Shown here: positions 52,431-62,839 of the stretch, in pieces
Position numbering within the stretch: the first letter of the stretch is position 1
How the letters are laid out: every line of letters starts with the position of its first letter
Source of the DNA: Prorocentrum cordatum
Taxonomy: Eukaryota; Sar; Dinophyceae; Prorocentrales; Prorocentraceae
DNA: 64,000 bases
Direction of reading: 5' to 3'
Assembly (NCBI GenBank): GCA_963575745.1
Contig: CAUYUJ010018869.1
Coordinates: 15,001-79,000, forward strand
The notes under the pieces: model-generated
The model's database searches: none
Told to the model about the DNA's origin: nothing
The model's input: only the letters and a program-made list of their open reading frames with translations
Program-made: the position numbers and the translations under genes

Positions 52431-54150
52431 GCACACCCCTCACACGTTTCGTGGCTCCATGGGGAGCTCTACCGAAGGCCCCAGTGCCACCGCACACCCA
52501 TTTCGGCACACCCCATAGGGAGCTCCACCGAAGGCCCCCGTGCCACCGCCTGTATGCGCCATGCACACACACACACATGTTGGCACACCCCTCACACGTT
52601 TCGTGGCCCCACAGAAACTCTACCGACAGTTCAAGTGCCACCGCCCGCATGCGTCATACACACACAAACCCATTCCGGCACATTCCTCACACGTTCCGTG
52701 GCCCCATAGTAAGCTCCACCGAAGGCCCCAGTGCCACCGCCCGCATGCATCACGCGCACCCATTTTGGCACACCCCTCACAGGTTTCGTGATCCCAGAGG
52801 GAGCTCCACCGAAGGCCACAGTGCCACAGCCTGCATGCGTCACGCACACTCATTTCGGCACACCCCTCACACGTTTCGCGGCCCCACAGGGAGCTCCACC
52901 GACCGCCCCAGTGCCACCGCCCGCATGCGCCACGCACACCCATGTCGGCACACCCCTCACACGTTTCGTGGCCCCATAAAGGGGGCTCCACCGAAGGCCC
53001 CAGTGCCACCGCCCGCATGCGCCACGCGCACCTATGTCGGCACAATTCTCACACGTTTCATGGCCCCACAGAGAGCCCCACCGAAGGCCACAGTGCCACC
53101 GCCCGCATGCGTCACGCACGCTCATTTCGGCACACCCCTCTCACGTTTCGTGGCCCCACAGGGAGCTCCACCCGCCCGTATGCGTCACGCACACTCATTT
53201 CGGCACACCCCTCACACGTTTCGTGGCCCCATCGGGAGCTCCACCGAAGGCCCCAGTGCCACCGTCCGCATGCGCCACTCACGGCCATTTCGGCACACCC
53301 CTCACACGTTTCGTGGCCCCATAGGGGGCTCCACCGACGGCCCCAGCGCCACCGCCCGCATGCGTCACGCACGCTCATTTCAGCACACCCCTCACACGTT
53401 TCGTGGCCCCATCGGGGAGCTCCACTGACCGCCCCAGTGGCGCAGCCCGCATGCGTCACGCACACCCATTTCGGCCCACCTTTTACACGTTTCGTGGCCC
53501 CATGGAGCCACACCGAAGGCCCTGGAGCCACCGCCCGCATGCGTCACGCACACCGATTTCGGCACACCCCTCACACGTTTCGTGGCCTCACAGGGAGCCC
53601 CACCGAAGGCCACAGTGCCACCGCCCGCATGCGTCACACACTCATTTCGGCGCACCCCTCACACGTTTCGTGGCCCCATCGGGGAGCTCCACCGAAAGCC
53701 CTAGTGCCACCGCCCGCATGCGTCACGCACGCCCATTTCCGTACACCCCTCACACGTTTCGTGGCCCAACAGGGAGCTCCACCGAAGGACACAGATCCAC
53801 CGCCCGCATGTGTCACGCACCCCCATTTCGGCACACCCCTCACACGTTGCGTGGCTCCACAGGGAGCTCCACCGAAGGCCCCGGAGCCACCGCCCGCATG
53901 CGTCACGCACCCATTTCGGCACACCCCTCACACGTTTCGTGGCCCCATAGGGAGTTTCACCGAAGGCCCCAGTGGCTGCGTTCGCATGCGCCTACCGCAC
54001 CCATTACGGCACACCCCTCACACGTTTCGTGGACCCATTGGGAGCTCCACCGAAGGCCCCATTGGCTGCTTTCGCATGCGCCCACCAGACAAATTTTGGT
54101 ACACCCCTCACACGTTTCGTGGCCCTAGAGGGAGCTACACCGAATGCGGT
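52431..54150. repeat. 91-bp satellite, right block
   Basis: About 19 units continue in the same orientation as the left block. Several units are shortened or have small deletions, for example near 53165 and 53640. Divergence rises near 54000-54150. Confidence 0.92.
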
Positions 54151-54279
54151 GCATACAACAACGGTATTCGCAAGTGCGTATGGTTAGGTCTTTCGCCAGG
54201 CTCATTTTCCGCCCAGTATGGTTCCACGACCGCCCCGGAGGAGCAACACTGAATACAGTGGGCTCTGAGAGGAAGGACT

Positions 54280-54560
54280 TTTAAGAGCCCCAAGACAGCC
54301 CCAGGACTGCTCCGAGAGGGCCCCAAGAGGGCTTCCAGATTAGCCAAAGGCGACCAAAGAGGACCCCAAAGCAGCCCAAGACAGTCCCAAGATAGAGCCC
54401 ATGAGCGCCCCGAAGTGTGCAAAAGGGTCTCCAAGACGACCCCGCGAGAGGCCCCAAGGTGGCCAAGCGGACCGAAAAGCTACCCGCAGAGGCCCCATGA
54501 GGGCCGTCAGAAAACCCCAGAATATCGGCACGGGGTGCCAGTTCAGCCCTCTGGGAGCCC
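54280..54560. repeat. CCAAGA-type periodic array, small block
   Basis: GCCCCAAGACAGCCCCAGGAC and related 10-12 bp units. No gene is seen to 54780. Confidence 0.6.
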
Positions 54561-54799
54561 GACGAAGGAGAAGGAACAGCTGGAGGAGGAGCCCAACGCC
54601 CGAGGACTCCAGATATGCCAGAGGCCGGAGAAAGGAATGCCACGCGATACCCCGCGCGCGACAGAATAGTGCTCCTGCTTCCAAGGCCAAAGTTTGGCAA
54701 AAGGGGCATCGGGCCCCTTGTGAAGCGCCGGCGCCTGGAGCTCGCTAGAAACAAAAAAAGCGCGCGAAATGCGCGTGTGGTTCCAGACTATACATGCTT

Positions 54800-55010
54800 A
54801 CACACATATATATATATATATATGTTTATACATATGTATACATATGTATATGTATACATTTCTATGACTATATATATGTATACATATATATGTATGTATA
54901 TATATATATGTATATATATATATATGTATATATCTGCATATACATAACTACGCACATACATACATGCATGCATACATACATTAAGACATACGTACGTACA
55001 CACGCAAACA
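54800..55010. repeat. TATA / CATA-rich repeat
   Basis: (TA)n with GTATACAT variants, then ACATACATGCATG. It is followed by a CCCCCCCTGGGGAGGACG motif like the heads of the periodic arrays. Confidence 0.85.
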
Positions 55011-55384
55011 CGTGTTACCCCCTGGCACGGGGAACGGGGCCCCAGGGATTCGTCCTCGACACCCCCCCTGGGGAGGACGGCGAGGTCCATGAGGTTTCGG
55101 ACCCTGCTGCCAGACCTCCACGGGAGCCCCAAGACCGACCAGGAGGCCCGTATCCAATCAAGCTCAGGTCATTTGTGCATAGCCCTTTCAGTTTCAGTAC
55201 TTCGAGGCGTTCTCTGGCTCGAGCCCGTCTCACTCAGACCAGTGGTGGAACATTTTGCCAGAAGGCATGGCGCTTGCGCGTGTGTGTTTTGCTGTGGCGT
55301 TGTTCGTGCAAGCCGTAGGCATGCAGATAGCTGGCGGCGCTCGTGCCCAACGGGGTCCTTACATAGGAAAGAGCGTGTTCTACC

Positions 55385-56617
55385 GCTGCTGGCGGAAAAC
55401 CGGGGGGGGGTCACTACCGGTTCGAACCCCTCCCCCCCCCCCCCCTCCGGAAAACCGGGGGGGGGTCACTACCGGTTCGAACCCCCCCCCCCCCCCCCCC
55501 AGCTCATCATGAAAAGGGGGGGGGGTCACACTACCGGTTCGAACCCTCCCCCCCCCCCCCCTCGAAAACCGGGGGGGGTCACTACCGGTTCGAACCCCCC
55601 CCCCCTCGAAAACCGAGTGGGGGGGTGCGGACAGTGGTGAGGACGGTGTTGGTGGGGACAGTGGTGAGGGGATAGCGGGACAGTGGTGGGGACAGTGGGA
55701 CAGTGGGACAGTGGTGGGGACGGTAGTGGTGGGGACAGTGGTGGGGACAATGCTGGGAACAGGGGGGGACAGTGGACAGTGGTGGTGACGGTGGTGGTGG
55801 GGACAGTGGTGTGGGGACAATGGGAATGAGGTGGAAACAGTGGGACAGTGGAGGGTACAATGGTGGTGGGGACAGTGGTGAAGGCGGTGGCGAGGACGGC
55901 GGTGGGACAATGGGACAGAGGTACAGTGGGGACAGTGGTGGGGACAGTGGGGACAGTGGTGGGAACAGTGGGACAGCTCAGTGGGACAGCGGAGGAGTCA
56001 GTGGGACAGTGGGGACAGTGGGGACAGTCGGGCAGTGGTTGGGGCCGTGGAGACAGTGGGGAGAGTGGAACCGTGGTGGGAACAGTTCTGGGGACAGCGG
56101 GGACAGTGCGACAGTGGTGGGGGCACTGGTGGGGACAGTAGGGGCGGTGGTGGAACCAGTGGGGACAGTGGTGGTGAGGACAGTGGTGCTGGGAACAACA
56201 GTGGGGGATGTGATGCGGACGGTGGTAGGGACCGGGAGTCGTTTGCTGGCGGTGGGTGGGGGGGTGGGGAGGGGTTCGAACCAGTAGTGACCCCCTTCCG
56301 GTTTTCGGGGGGGGGGGTAGGGGAGGGGAGGGGTCGAACCAGTAGTGACCCCCCCCGGTTTTCCGGATCCGGAGAGGGGGGGGGGAGGTTTCCGAACCGG
56401 TAGTGACCCCCCCGGTTTTCGAGCGGGAGGGGGGGCCCTAAAGGGAGGGGTCTTAGGGGAGGGGGGGTTTTTTTTTTTTTTTGCCGGGGAGAGGGGGGGG
56501 GTTGGGGTTCCAGGCAGGGGGGGGGGGATTTTCGGAAGGGGGGGGGGGGGGCGCGGTACCCGGGCTCCGGAGGAAAGGGTTGGCAATTTTCCACAGTAAA
56601 GCGGCGGTGGATCACGC
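55385..56617. mobile_element. B-box-array element, copy 2
   Basis: Four left units of CACTACCGGTTCGAACC, a GGGGACAGTGGTG minisatellite (55630-56240), and three inverse units (GGTTCGAACCAGTAGTGAC and variants) on the right. It ends with the same AGCGGCGGTGGATCACGCT as copy 1, here followed by (CT)n instead of (TA)n. Confidence 0.75.
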
Positions 56618-56629
56618 TCTCTCTCTCTC

Positions 56630-56865
56630 TCTCTGCACTCGACCACATTAGGCATCACAAGAGGTGGGGTGGAGAGCAGATGCCTCCTCCTCCTCCTCCT
56701 CCTCCTCCTCCTCCTCCTCCTCCGGGAAGCCTTTTCGTGGCGAGGGCCAGGGCCATCGCCAAGAAGAAGAAGGCCGTTCGAGCTCTCCCAGTCAAGCCCG
56801 AACCATGAACGGCAACTCTGCCAGCCTGGAGACATTTGGTCCTGTGCATTTAGTCTTCCTAGGTG
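56630..56865. repeat. direct duplication, unit 1
   Basis: GCATCACAAGAGGTGGGGTG to GTCCTGTGCATTTAG is repeated at 56985-57170. Unit 1 carries an inserted (CTC)n at 56686-56722. A basic peptide frame ARAIAKKKKAVRALPVKPEP lies in both. Confidence 0.8.
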
Positions 56866-56984
56866 GGGCCTAGGTTTTGGCCCAACCGTCGTTTGGGCCC
56901 AGGCTTGCGCCCGCCAGGTTTAGGCCCTAGGTCGTTTTCAGTAAACAACGTTTTACTAACGTGGGTTCTGTCCATCTCCGATTT

Positions 56985-57170
56985 TTCTGCACTCAACAAC
57001 CTCAGGCATCACAAGAGGTGGGGTGGAGAGCAAATGCGAAGCCTTCTCGTGGCGAGGGCTAGGGCCATCGCCAAGAACAAGAAGGCCGTTCGAGCTCTCC
57101 CAGTCAGGCCCGAACCCTGAATGGCAACTCTGTCAGCCTAGATACACTTGGTCCTGTGCATTTAGGCTTC
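56985..57170. repeat. direct duplication, unit 2
   Basis: A copy of 56630-56865 without the CTC insertion. The spacer between them (56880-56985) is an H-family fragment (CGCCCGCCAGGTTTAGGCCC). Confidence 0.8.
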
Positions 57171-57339
57171 CCGCCTCGTCTTCTCCTCGTGCTCCTACTT
57201 CCTCTTGCGTGCCATCGGCCAGTGCTGCGCCCCCCCCAGCTCCGTCGATCTTCCACCTGTGGTGGCTCGATGTCCATCGCTGCTCTCAGGGGAGGCTATT
57301 TCCGCCGCCGCATGCGTTCTTACGCAGGCGGTCAGGGCC

Positions 57340-57470
57340 CATTCCTGCGGTGCGCCTGCGTGGGCGAGGTGTCCACCGGCGCCCCCGGAGTGGCTCCCCC
57401 GGGCTCTGCAGTGCGCCTGTGTGGGCGAGGTGTCCACCAGCGCACACAGAGTGGCCTCCCCTGGCAATGA
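57340..57470. repeat. tandem duplication of GCGCCTGYGTGGGCGAGG
   Basis: GTGCGCCTGCGTGGGCGAGG (57350) and GTGCGCCTGTGTGGGCGAGG (57410) are followed by similar CCACC-rich text. It may be coding or a local repeat. Confidence 0.55.
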
Positions 57471-57619
57471 ATGAGGGAGGAGGAGGGAGGAGGAGGAGGA
57501 GAAGGACGAGGAGGAGGAGGAGGCCCACGCAGAACGAGGAGCTAGATGAGTTGGGAAGAAGAGCTGCGCGACTACTGTCTGCGCGCTCCCTGGCGGCCAT
57601 ATACAGCACAGGGCCCCCC

Positions 57620-57760
57620 AAACTGCCAAGACCTGCCTAAGACGGCAGTACAGCGCTCTACGATGGCCCTCGATGGCCTCAAGACGGCCCAAGAGACCCC
57701 CAAGACACCCTAGATATCCTTCTGAGCGCCTCCGAGAGGGCTTGACGAGGCAATCATCAT
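57620..57760. repeat. CCAAGA-type periodic fragment
   Basis: CTGCCAAGACCTGCC, GGCCCAAGAGACC and CCCCAAGACACCC in short order. Confidence 0.45.
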
Positions 57761-57802
57761 AGAACTTGCACATTCTTGGCGTTTCGCGTATCCCCACCAG
57801 AA

Positions 57803-57833
57803 TCCGTAGCCTTTGGCTCAAGCCTGGCTCAAG
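57803..57833 (+). other. dinoflagellate spliced-leader relic (1.5 copies)
   Basis: TCCGTAGCCTTTGGCTCAAG matches the 22-nt dinoflagellate spliced leader except for a 2-base deletion. It is followed at once by CCTGGCTCAAG, a shorter leader remnant. Leader stacks of this kind arise when a trans-spliced mRNA is copied back into the genome and trans-spliced again. It lies 135 bp before the first ATG of the Ala-rich frame. Confidence 0.8.
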
Positions 57834-57967
57834 GCCGCTCCGGCTCGAGGTTGCCGAGCTGGCCCGTCGCCCGCGCGCCTGGGGCCAGAGGTCGGCCCTG
57901 ACCTCCGGCGTGCCCGGGGGAGAGCCGGGAAGGGGTGCCCCTTCCTGGCCCCCCCCTCTCCCGTGCC

Positions 57968-58663
57968 ATGGCGGGCGCTTTCCCGCGGCTGGCGGCTGGC
58001 GCTGGCGGTTCTCCGGGCGCGCCTGGTGCCGCCGCCGCTGCGCTGTCGCGTGCCGCCCGCCGCCGGGGCCAACGGCGGGCGCTGGCTGCCCGCTGGGCTG
58101 CCGCCGCTGCCCCGCTCCCTGGGCCCGCTCCGCCGTCCCCACAGCCGGGGGGGGGGCGTGACGCTGCTGGCGCCGCCGCTGCTGGTGCCGCTGCTTGGGC
58201 TGGCGTGCCCCGTGCTGCTGGCGGGAGCTGGGCTGCCGCCGCCGCGGCTGGTGGCCCGGCTGCTGCCGCCTCCTGCGCCGCGGACGCGGCGGCTGCCGCC
58301 GAGGCCTCCGCCGCCGCCGGCCTCTGGGAGACGGCGGCTGCGTTGGTGCGTGTGGCTGGCCGTGCCGCGGCCGCGGCCGCCGCTGCCGCCGCCGCCGCCG
58401 CGGCCGCCTCGGGCGGGCCGCTGGCGGCGGCCGCCGCGCCGTACACTGGATCCCCGCTGCGCGTCATCGAGAACTCGTTGGACGCTCTAGCCCCAGCGGG
58501 CCCCTGGGACCCCGCTGGTTTCACAGCGGAGGGCAGCACGGCCGCATCCGCCCGCCGCCGACGGCACACCGAGCTGCAGCGCGGCCGCGCGAGCATGCTG
58601 GCGACCATGTGCTTCATCGAGCCCGAGATCACTGGGCAGTTTCCTGGCCACCTGTCGCCTGGA
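57968..58663 (+). CDS. Ala-rich frame with light-harvesting protein fragment
   Basis: From ATG 57968 (context GCCATGG) the frame encodes about 158 Ala/Arg/Pro-rich residues, followed by YTGSPLRVIENSLDALAP, GPWDPAGFTAEG, RRRRHTELQRGRASMLATM (residues about 198-214) and EPEITGQFPGHLSP. The second part matches the first half of dinoflagellate peridinin/chlorophyll a-c light-harvesting proteins: the lead-in, then membrane helix 1 with the pigment-binding Glu of E-L-x-x-G-R. Homology stops near 58663, so a donor or break lies there. Helices 2 and 3 are not in the window. No AG precedes 58442 closely. The Ala-rich part may be repeat, linker or targeting sequence. It would act in the thylakoid if complete. 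Confidence 0.65.
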
Positions 58664-59080
58664 GACGACGACGCTGACGACCGACGCGACGACAACCGAT
58701 ACTTACCTGCTGGCATCGTCGTCTCTTCTGAGGCCCCCGGATCCCGCCTGGAGGCTTTCCCTTGGCCCAGCGTCTCTGGAATCCTTCGGTCGGCGCTATC
58801 TGAGGCCCCTGGCGCTGACGCGAGAGATCTTGACACCCACAACGACATTTCGGAACATAGCAGCAGCAGCAGCAGCAGCCACATACCACCCCCCGCATCG
58901 TTGGCAGATGACGACGTCCCAGAGGGGAATCGAGAGGCGGTAGCTTGCAGTGATCAGTGTGCAGCCCACACTAACGTACCCCCCCTCCAGCAGCACCAGC
59001 AGGGCAGAGGAAAGGAGAGGAGTTGCCTCGAGCAGGGAGGTGGGCAGCACAAAGAGGAGAGCTGCAGACACCAGCAGGGC
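58664..59080 (+). other. open frame after the light-harvesting fragment
   Basis: The frame stays open with DDDADDRRDDNRY and then PPPASLADDDVPEGNREAV. Bases 58884-59013 are repeated at 59331-59460 (offset 447). Confidence 0.35.
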
Positions 59081-59310
59081 AGCAGCAGCAGCAACAGGGC
59101 CGCAACTGCCGCTGCAGCCGCAGCAGTTGGGCAGCAGCAGCAGCAGCAGCCGCAGCAGCAGGGCAGCAGCAGCAGCTGCAGCAACAGCCGCAGCGGCAGC
59201 AGCAGCAGCAGCAGCAACAGGACCCAGCAGCAGTTGCAGCAGCAGCACCAGCAGCAGCAGCAGCAGCAGCAGGGCAGCAGCAGCAGCAACAGCACCCCCC
59301 AGGGCAGAGG
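59080..59310. repeat. CAG/AGC triplet array
   Basis: (CAG)n with CTG and AAC variants. It yields polyGln, polySer or polyAla depending on frame, and separates the two copies of the 130-bp repeat. Confidence 0.9.
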
Positions 59311-59479
59311 AAATGAGGCAGAGGTCACGATACCACCCCCCGCATCGTTGTCAGAAGATGACGCCCCAGAGGGGCATCGAGAGGCGGTAGCCTGCAGTGA
59401 TCAGTGTGCAGCTCACACTAACAACTCCCCCCTTCGGCAGTACCAGCAGGGCATCAGCAGTCCTCTGGGAGCGCCACGC

Positions 59480-60390
59480 ACCCAGCAGGGAGACCACAGA
59501 AGAACCATTCAGGCGCAGGACAGCGAAGCCATCCACTGGCTCGTCGAGAGAAGCCCCTTCGCGCCTATTCGCCCCCCTTCCCTTGTCAGTGAACTTCTTA
59601 TGGGCGGCGAATCCCAGGCGCCCTCTCCAGGCGCCCAGGGCGCCACCGGCAATGCAGCTCGCGCCCTGGCGATGGAAGCTGCGCCGCCGTGCGCGCGCGC
59701 GCCCGGCACAGCCGGCGGCGCCCCAGAGACCGGAGAGAGTCCTGCGCTGACCAAAGGGAACGCACCTGGGAGCGACGGCGGGCACAGGCCCGAAGGCGAA
59801 CGCCGGCGAAATGGGCCCTTCCCCACGTGCCACAAGGCTGCGACTGCCCTGGCCGCCGGATGCGATCCGACCCCCGCCCGGCGGCCAACCATGCGGCCTG
59901 CTTCTCCCCGCAGAACCCCGCCGGGCGTGCAGCCGGAGCTGTCGCGAGAAGATCGCGAGCCCTCCGGCCAGGACAACGAGGCCAGTACGCTGGAGACTCG
60001 CGGCCAGGATGCACGGCGGCACCAAGGGCCCGACCCGCGCCAATGGCCAGATCCCGAGGACCCCGACACGGGACACCAGCTGCACAAAACAGGAACCAAC
60101 AACATCCAGTGGGGCTTCCCCGGGGAGACACCCGGCGAGGCGATGAGACGACTCCAAGTCACGCTGGGGCCAATTTTTTCTGGCACCCGCACGCTCTCGC
60201 CAGGCGGCAGTCTGTGGCCGGCAGCAAGGGCGCGCTCGACGCGCTTCGGCGCGACCCGCAAACCTGCCATCTCTTCCTGGAATCCTTCCGCAGCCAGAAG
60301 TGCGACGTGCGGGTCGTCAGCGAAGCGCTGGGCCTCGTCGACTGGACTCGGCCGGGGCAGCTGCGCCTGGGACGGAGCGGCGGAGTGAGC
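59480..60390 (+). CDS. possible coding stretch, unknown protein
   Basis: The frame that started at 57968 remains open to 60388 and reads DSEAIHWLVERSPFAPIRPP and then KTGTNNIQWGFPGETPGEAM with MRRLQVTLGPIF. From about 60190 a neighbouring frame, ALDALRRDPQTCHLFLESF, looks more protein-like. The minus strand also has an open frame here (PHVALLAAEGFQEEMAGLRV). The strand and exon limits are therefore uncertain, and no family is recognised. Confidence 0.3.
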
Positions 60391-60905
60391 AGCGATCACC
60401 GCGCGGCAGAGGGCCGCCCGAACAAGCAGGCCCCCAAGAAGCGCCAACAAAACAGTGGTGGGCCGTCGCCCCACAGTAGCCTTTGCTGCCCCCCTCGTGG
60501 CATCGCGCGCGCGGGGATCAGGTGCGTGGAGGGCGGTCACTGGCAGCAGGCCCGTAGCTGCCCTGCAAAATGCGGCCTGCGGAAGGGATGCATCCCCCGC
60601 CCCCCCCCCGCCCGTGCTCGCCCGGTCTTCTCGGCGCCCCCAGCCAGCGTTGCAGCGCTGTGAACAGTGCCGGGGGCCCTTCCTATCTGATGGGGCTCTC
60701 GCAGGCTCCCTTTCCTCCAAATCGTGCTCGTCGTCTCGGCGCCCACTGTCGCAGCTGCAGCGCCGTGAGTTGAGGCGGAGGCGCGTGCGCCCCCCAGGAG
60801 GCGCCTCCGACGCTGGCACACTCAGCGCGGATGAAAGTGTGAGCTCTGCGGCTGTTGGCTGCGCCCCCTGTGTGATTGGAAGTGTGGACTCAGCGACTGC
60901 AGTGT

Positions 60906-61430
60906 GAACGGACTGCGTGTCCAGCGGGTTCTCCTGTGGCTTGCATCCTGGCGCCGGGCTCCCTGGGGGGCCGCCGCTGGCCCCTGGTCCGCCCTCTGTG
61001 GCTCTGGTACTCTTGCATCCCGTTTCTCTCGGTCAGCGGTGGCGGTGGCACCGCCCTCTCCTGCGTGGCCCGCGCGCGCAGGCGCGCTGCCGGGATGTCC
61101 CTGCAGCTTTCCACCCCCCACCGTGCACTTGCGTTCAGCGGCTTTTGGCTGCGCCCCCCCCTGTAGGGGGCCGAGGAGGAACAGCGATGGACCGTTGGAC
61201 AAGAGGTGCAGTGCTGAAGTGTGGATTCCTGCTGCAGTGGGATCGGACTGCGTGTCCCGCGGGCTCTCCTGTGGCTTGCATCCTGGCGCCGGGCTCCCTG
61301 GGGGGCCGCCGCTGGTCCCGGGTCCGCCCTCTGTGGCTCTGGTACTCCTGCATCCCGTTTCTGTCGGTCAGCGGTGGCGGTGGCACCGCCCTCTCCAGCG
61401 CGGTCCAGATGTGCCGGCGCGCTGCCAGGA
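60906..61430. repeat. direct duplication of about 190 bp, spacing about 338 bp
   Basis: CGGACTGCGTGTCCAGCGGG (60909) recurs as CGGACTGCGTGTCCCGCGGG (61247), with the following CTCCTGTGGCTTGCATCCTG to GGTGGCGGTGGCACCGCCCT conserved. GGCTTTTGGCTGCGCCCCCC occurs at 61140 and, with one change, at 61780. Confidence 0.85.
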
Positions 61431-61504
61431 TCCCCGTCCTGATCCCAGTTCAGTTCACGCTTCCCCCCCCCCCCGCAAGGGGTCTGGCCGCGAGCGCAAA
61501 GCTC

Positions 61505-61765
61505 CAGCTGCAGGTCCCACCCAGTCCCCAGAGGCCGAGAACGAGGCTCCCGTAGGGCACCAAGAGGCGTCCGTGGACGAGGTATCTGGAGAGAGTCAAC
61601 ACGTGTCCATGGAAGTGGACGGCGCTGGCCACCCACCAAGGGGGCAGGCAGCCAGACCCCCCCTTGCAGCGACGGGCGCCTCACCTCGGACACCGCTAAG
61701 CGACGATGGAAGAGCGGGCTCCGAGCAGACAGCACTGTTCCAGAGGGCTGTCCTACCCTCCTCCT
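61505..61765 (+). CDS. possible acidic exon
   Basis: The frame reads SPEAENEAPVGHQEASVDE and SGESQHVSMEVDG, then DDGRAGSEQTALF. It is acidic and Ser-rich, unlike the nearby GC-rich repeats. It may belong to the same gene as the 62.3-63.5 kb exons. No family is recognised. Confidence 0.35.
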
Positions 61766-62139
61766 CCTTCCATACATCGGCGACAGCGGCTTTTGGCTGC
61801 GCCCCCCTGGTTCCTCCTACTCCTCCTCCCTGAGTCTCCACCTTCCATACCTTCCGCGCGGAAGGTATGGAAGGTGTTTTCGTGTCTGATTGTGTCTGCT
61901 TTGTCTTGTTTTGTCTGCTTTGTCTTGTTTTGTCTGCTTTCGCTTGGTTTGTCTTCTTCGTCTTGCTCATGCGTTGTACAACTTCGGCGACGCATGCGCT
62001 CGTGCATGCGATCACGCGATCGTTGATCATTTTCAAAACCTAAACAACTTCTAACTCACCCATATATCATCTTACACCCATAATCTACATCATCATTCCT
62101 CATCTTCCGTTCCACATCATAGTCGTGTCCTTCATGGTT

Positions 62140-62335
62140 CGTTCTAGTCTTGGAGTCTTGGTGTACTCTTGGGGTCTTGGGGTCTCGGGGTTCATCCTGG
62201 GGTCTTGGGTTCCTCGCGGGTCTCGGGGGTTATCTTGGGGTTTTGGGGTCTGGGGGGTCCTCTTGGATCTCGGGATTGGGCGGCGGGCCATAGGGGTCCC
62301 AGCTGGGGCGCCGACGGTGGAGGGTCTTCTTGGGG
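62140..62335. repeat. TCTTGGGGTC periodic stretch
   Basis: GTCTTGGAGTCTTGG, CTCTTGGGGTCTTGGGGTC and relatives at 9-11 bp spacing; the same class as the large array. Confidence 0.65.
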
Positions 62336-62340
62336 GTCGT

Positions 62341-62455
62341 CTTGGGGACGACGAGAACGACGACGACGACGAGTTGATCGGCCAGTCGGGCTCAGACGAG
62401 CTGAAGGCCAGGGAGGACGACGACGACAGCAGAGTTCAGGTTCAAGGAGGTGCAC
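62341..62455 (+). CDS. possible acidic exon
   Basis: The frame reads DDENDDDDELIGQSGSDEL, then KAREDDDDSRVQVQ. The composition resembles the acidic exon at 63309. The splice sites are uncertain. Confidence 0.35.
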
Positions 62456-62576
62456 GGAGGTGCAGTCGCCCGCCGTGCTAACTCGCACGCTCCATGAGCA
62501 CGGAGGTGCAGTCTGTTCTAACTCGCGCGCTCCATGTGCCGCCGCCCGCCGCGCTCGACAGCGGCGCCCTGTGCAG

Positions 62577-62820
62577 TTGGAACGCGGGCGGCAAGAAAAG
62601 GTGCAAGGGCCTCCCAGAGTACATCTTAGCGAGTGGCTGGTGGAAAGCATTGAAGCTGTGTGAGTCGGCCAGTCCCGACTTGCGCATCGATCTGACGGAC
62701 TGGGAGAGTGCTGTGCTGCAGGTGATCGGGGCAAAGTTCTCCCATCAGAAGTGCATGGAGGAGGTCAGGAAGATCCTGGATCTGGTAGCTGGGTGGAGGC
62801 GGGTCATCAGGGGCCCATGG
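62577..62820 (+). CDS. exon of unknown gene, WWKALKL type
   Basis: After a GTGCAG acceptor at 62575-62576 the frame reads GGKKRCKGLPEYILASGWW, LTDWESAVLQVIGAKFSH and MEEVRKILDLVAGWRRVI. This is balanced, helix-rich protein sequence and clearly unlike repeat-derived frames. It can end at CCATGG|GTCAAA (62820) or run to a stop at 62833. The phase does not match the next candidate exon, so an exon may lie between. No family is recognised. Confidence 0.5.
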
Positions 62821-62839
62821 GTCAAACTAGGATGAGGAG

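Noticed and set aside
49524-53428. Open frames of more than 500 codons rich in Thr-His-Arg-Asp, and their Cys/Val minus-strand partners
   Set aside because: They read through the CACAGA microsatellite and the 91-bp satellite, whose unit has no stop in any forward frame.
49462-54150. CRISPR-like repeat array
   Set aside because: The whole 91-bp unit is repeated with no unique spacers, which is a satellite.
47800-56400. tRNA genes suggested by GGTTCGAACC
   Set aside because: There is no A box, anticodon stem or acceptor stem around any of the sites; they sit in homopolymer-flanked arrays.
57195-58142. Minus-strand frame of 315 codons opposite the light-harvesting region
   Set aside because: It is a shadow in GC-rich DNA; the recognisable protein and the spliced-leader relic are on the + strand.
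59509-60819. Minus-strand frame of 436 codons
   Set aside because: Protein-like in parts (AAEGFQEEMAGLRVAPKRV) but with no motif, start or splice support; kept only as an alternative to the + strand reading.
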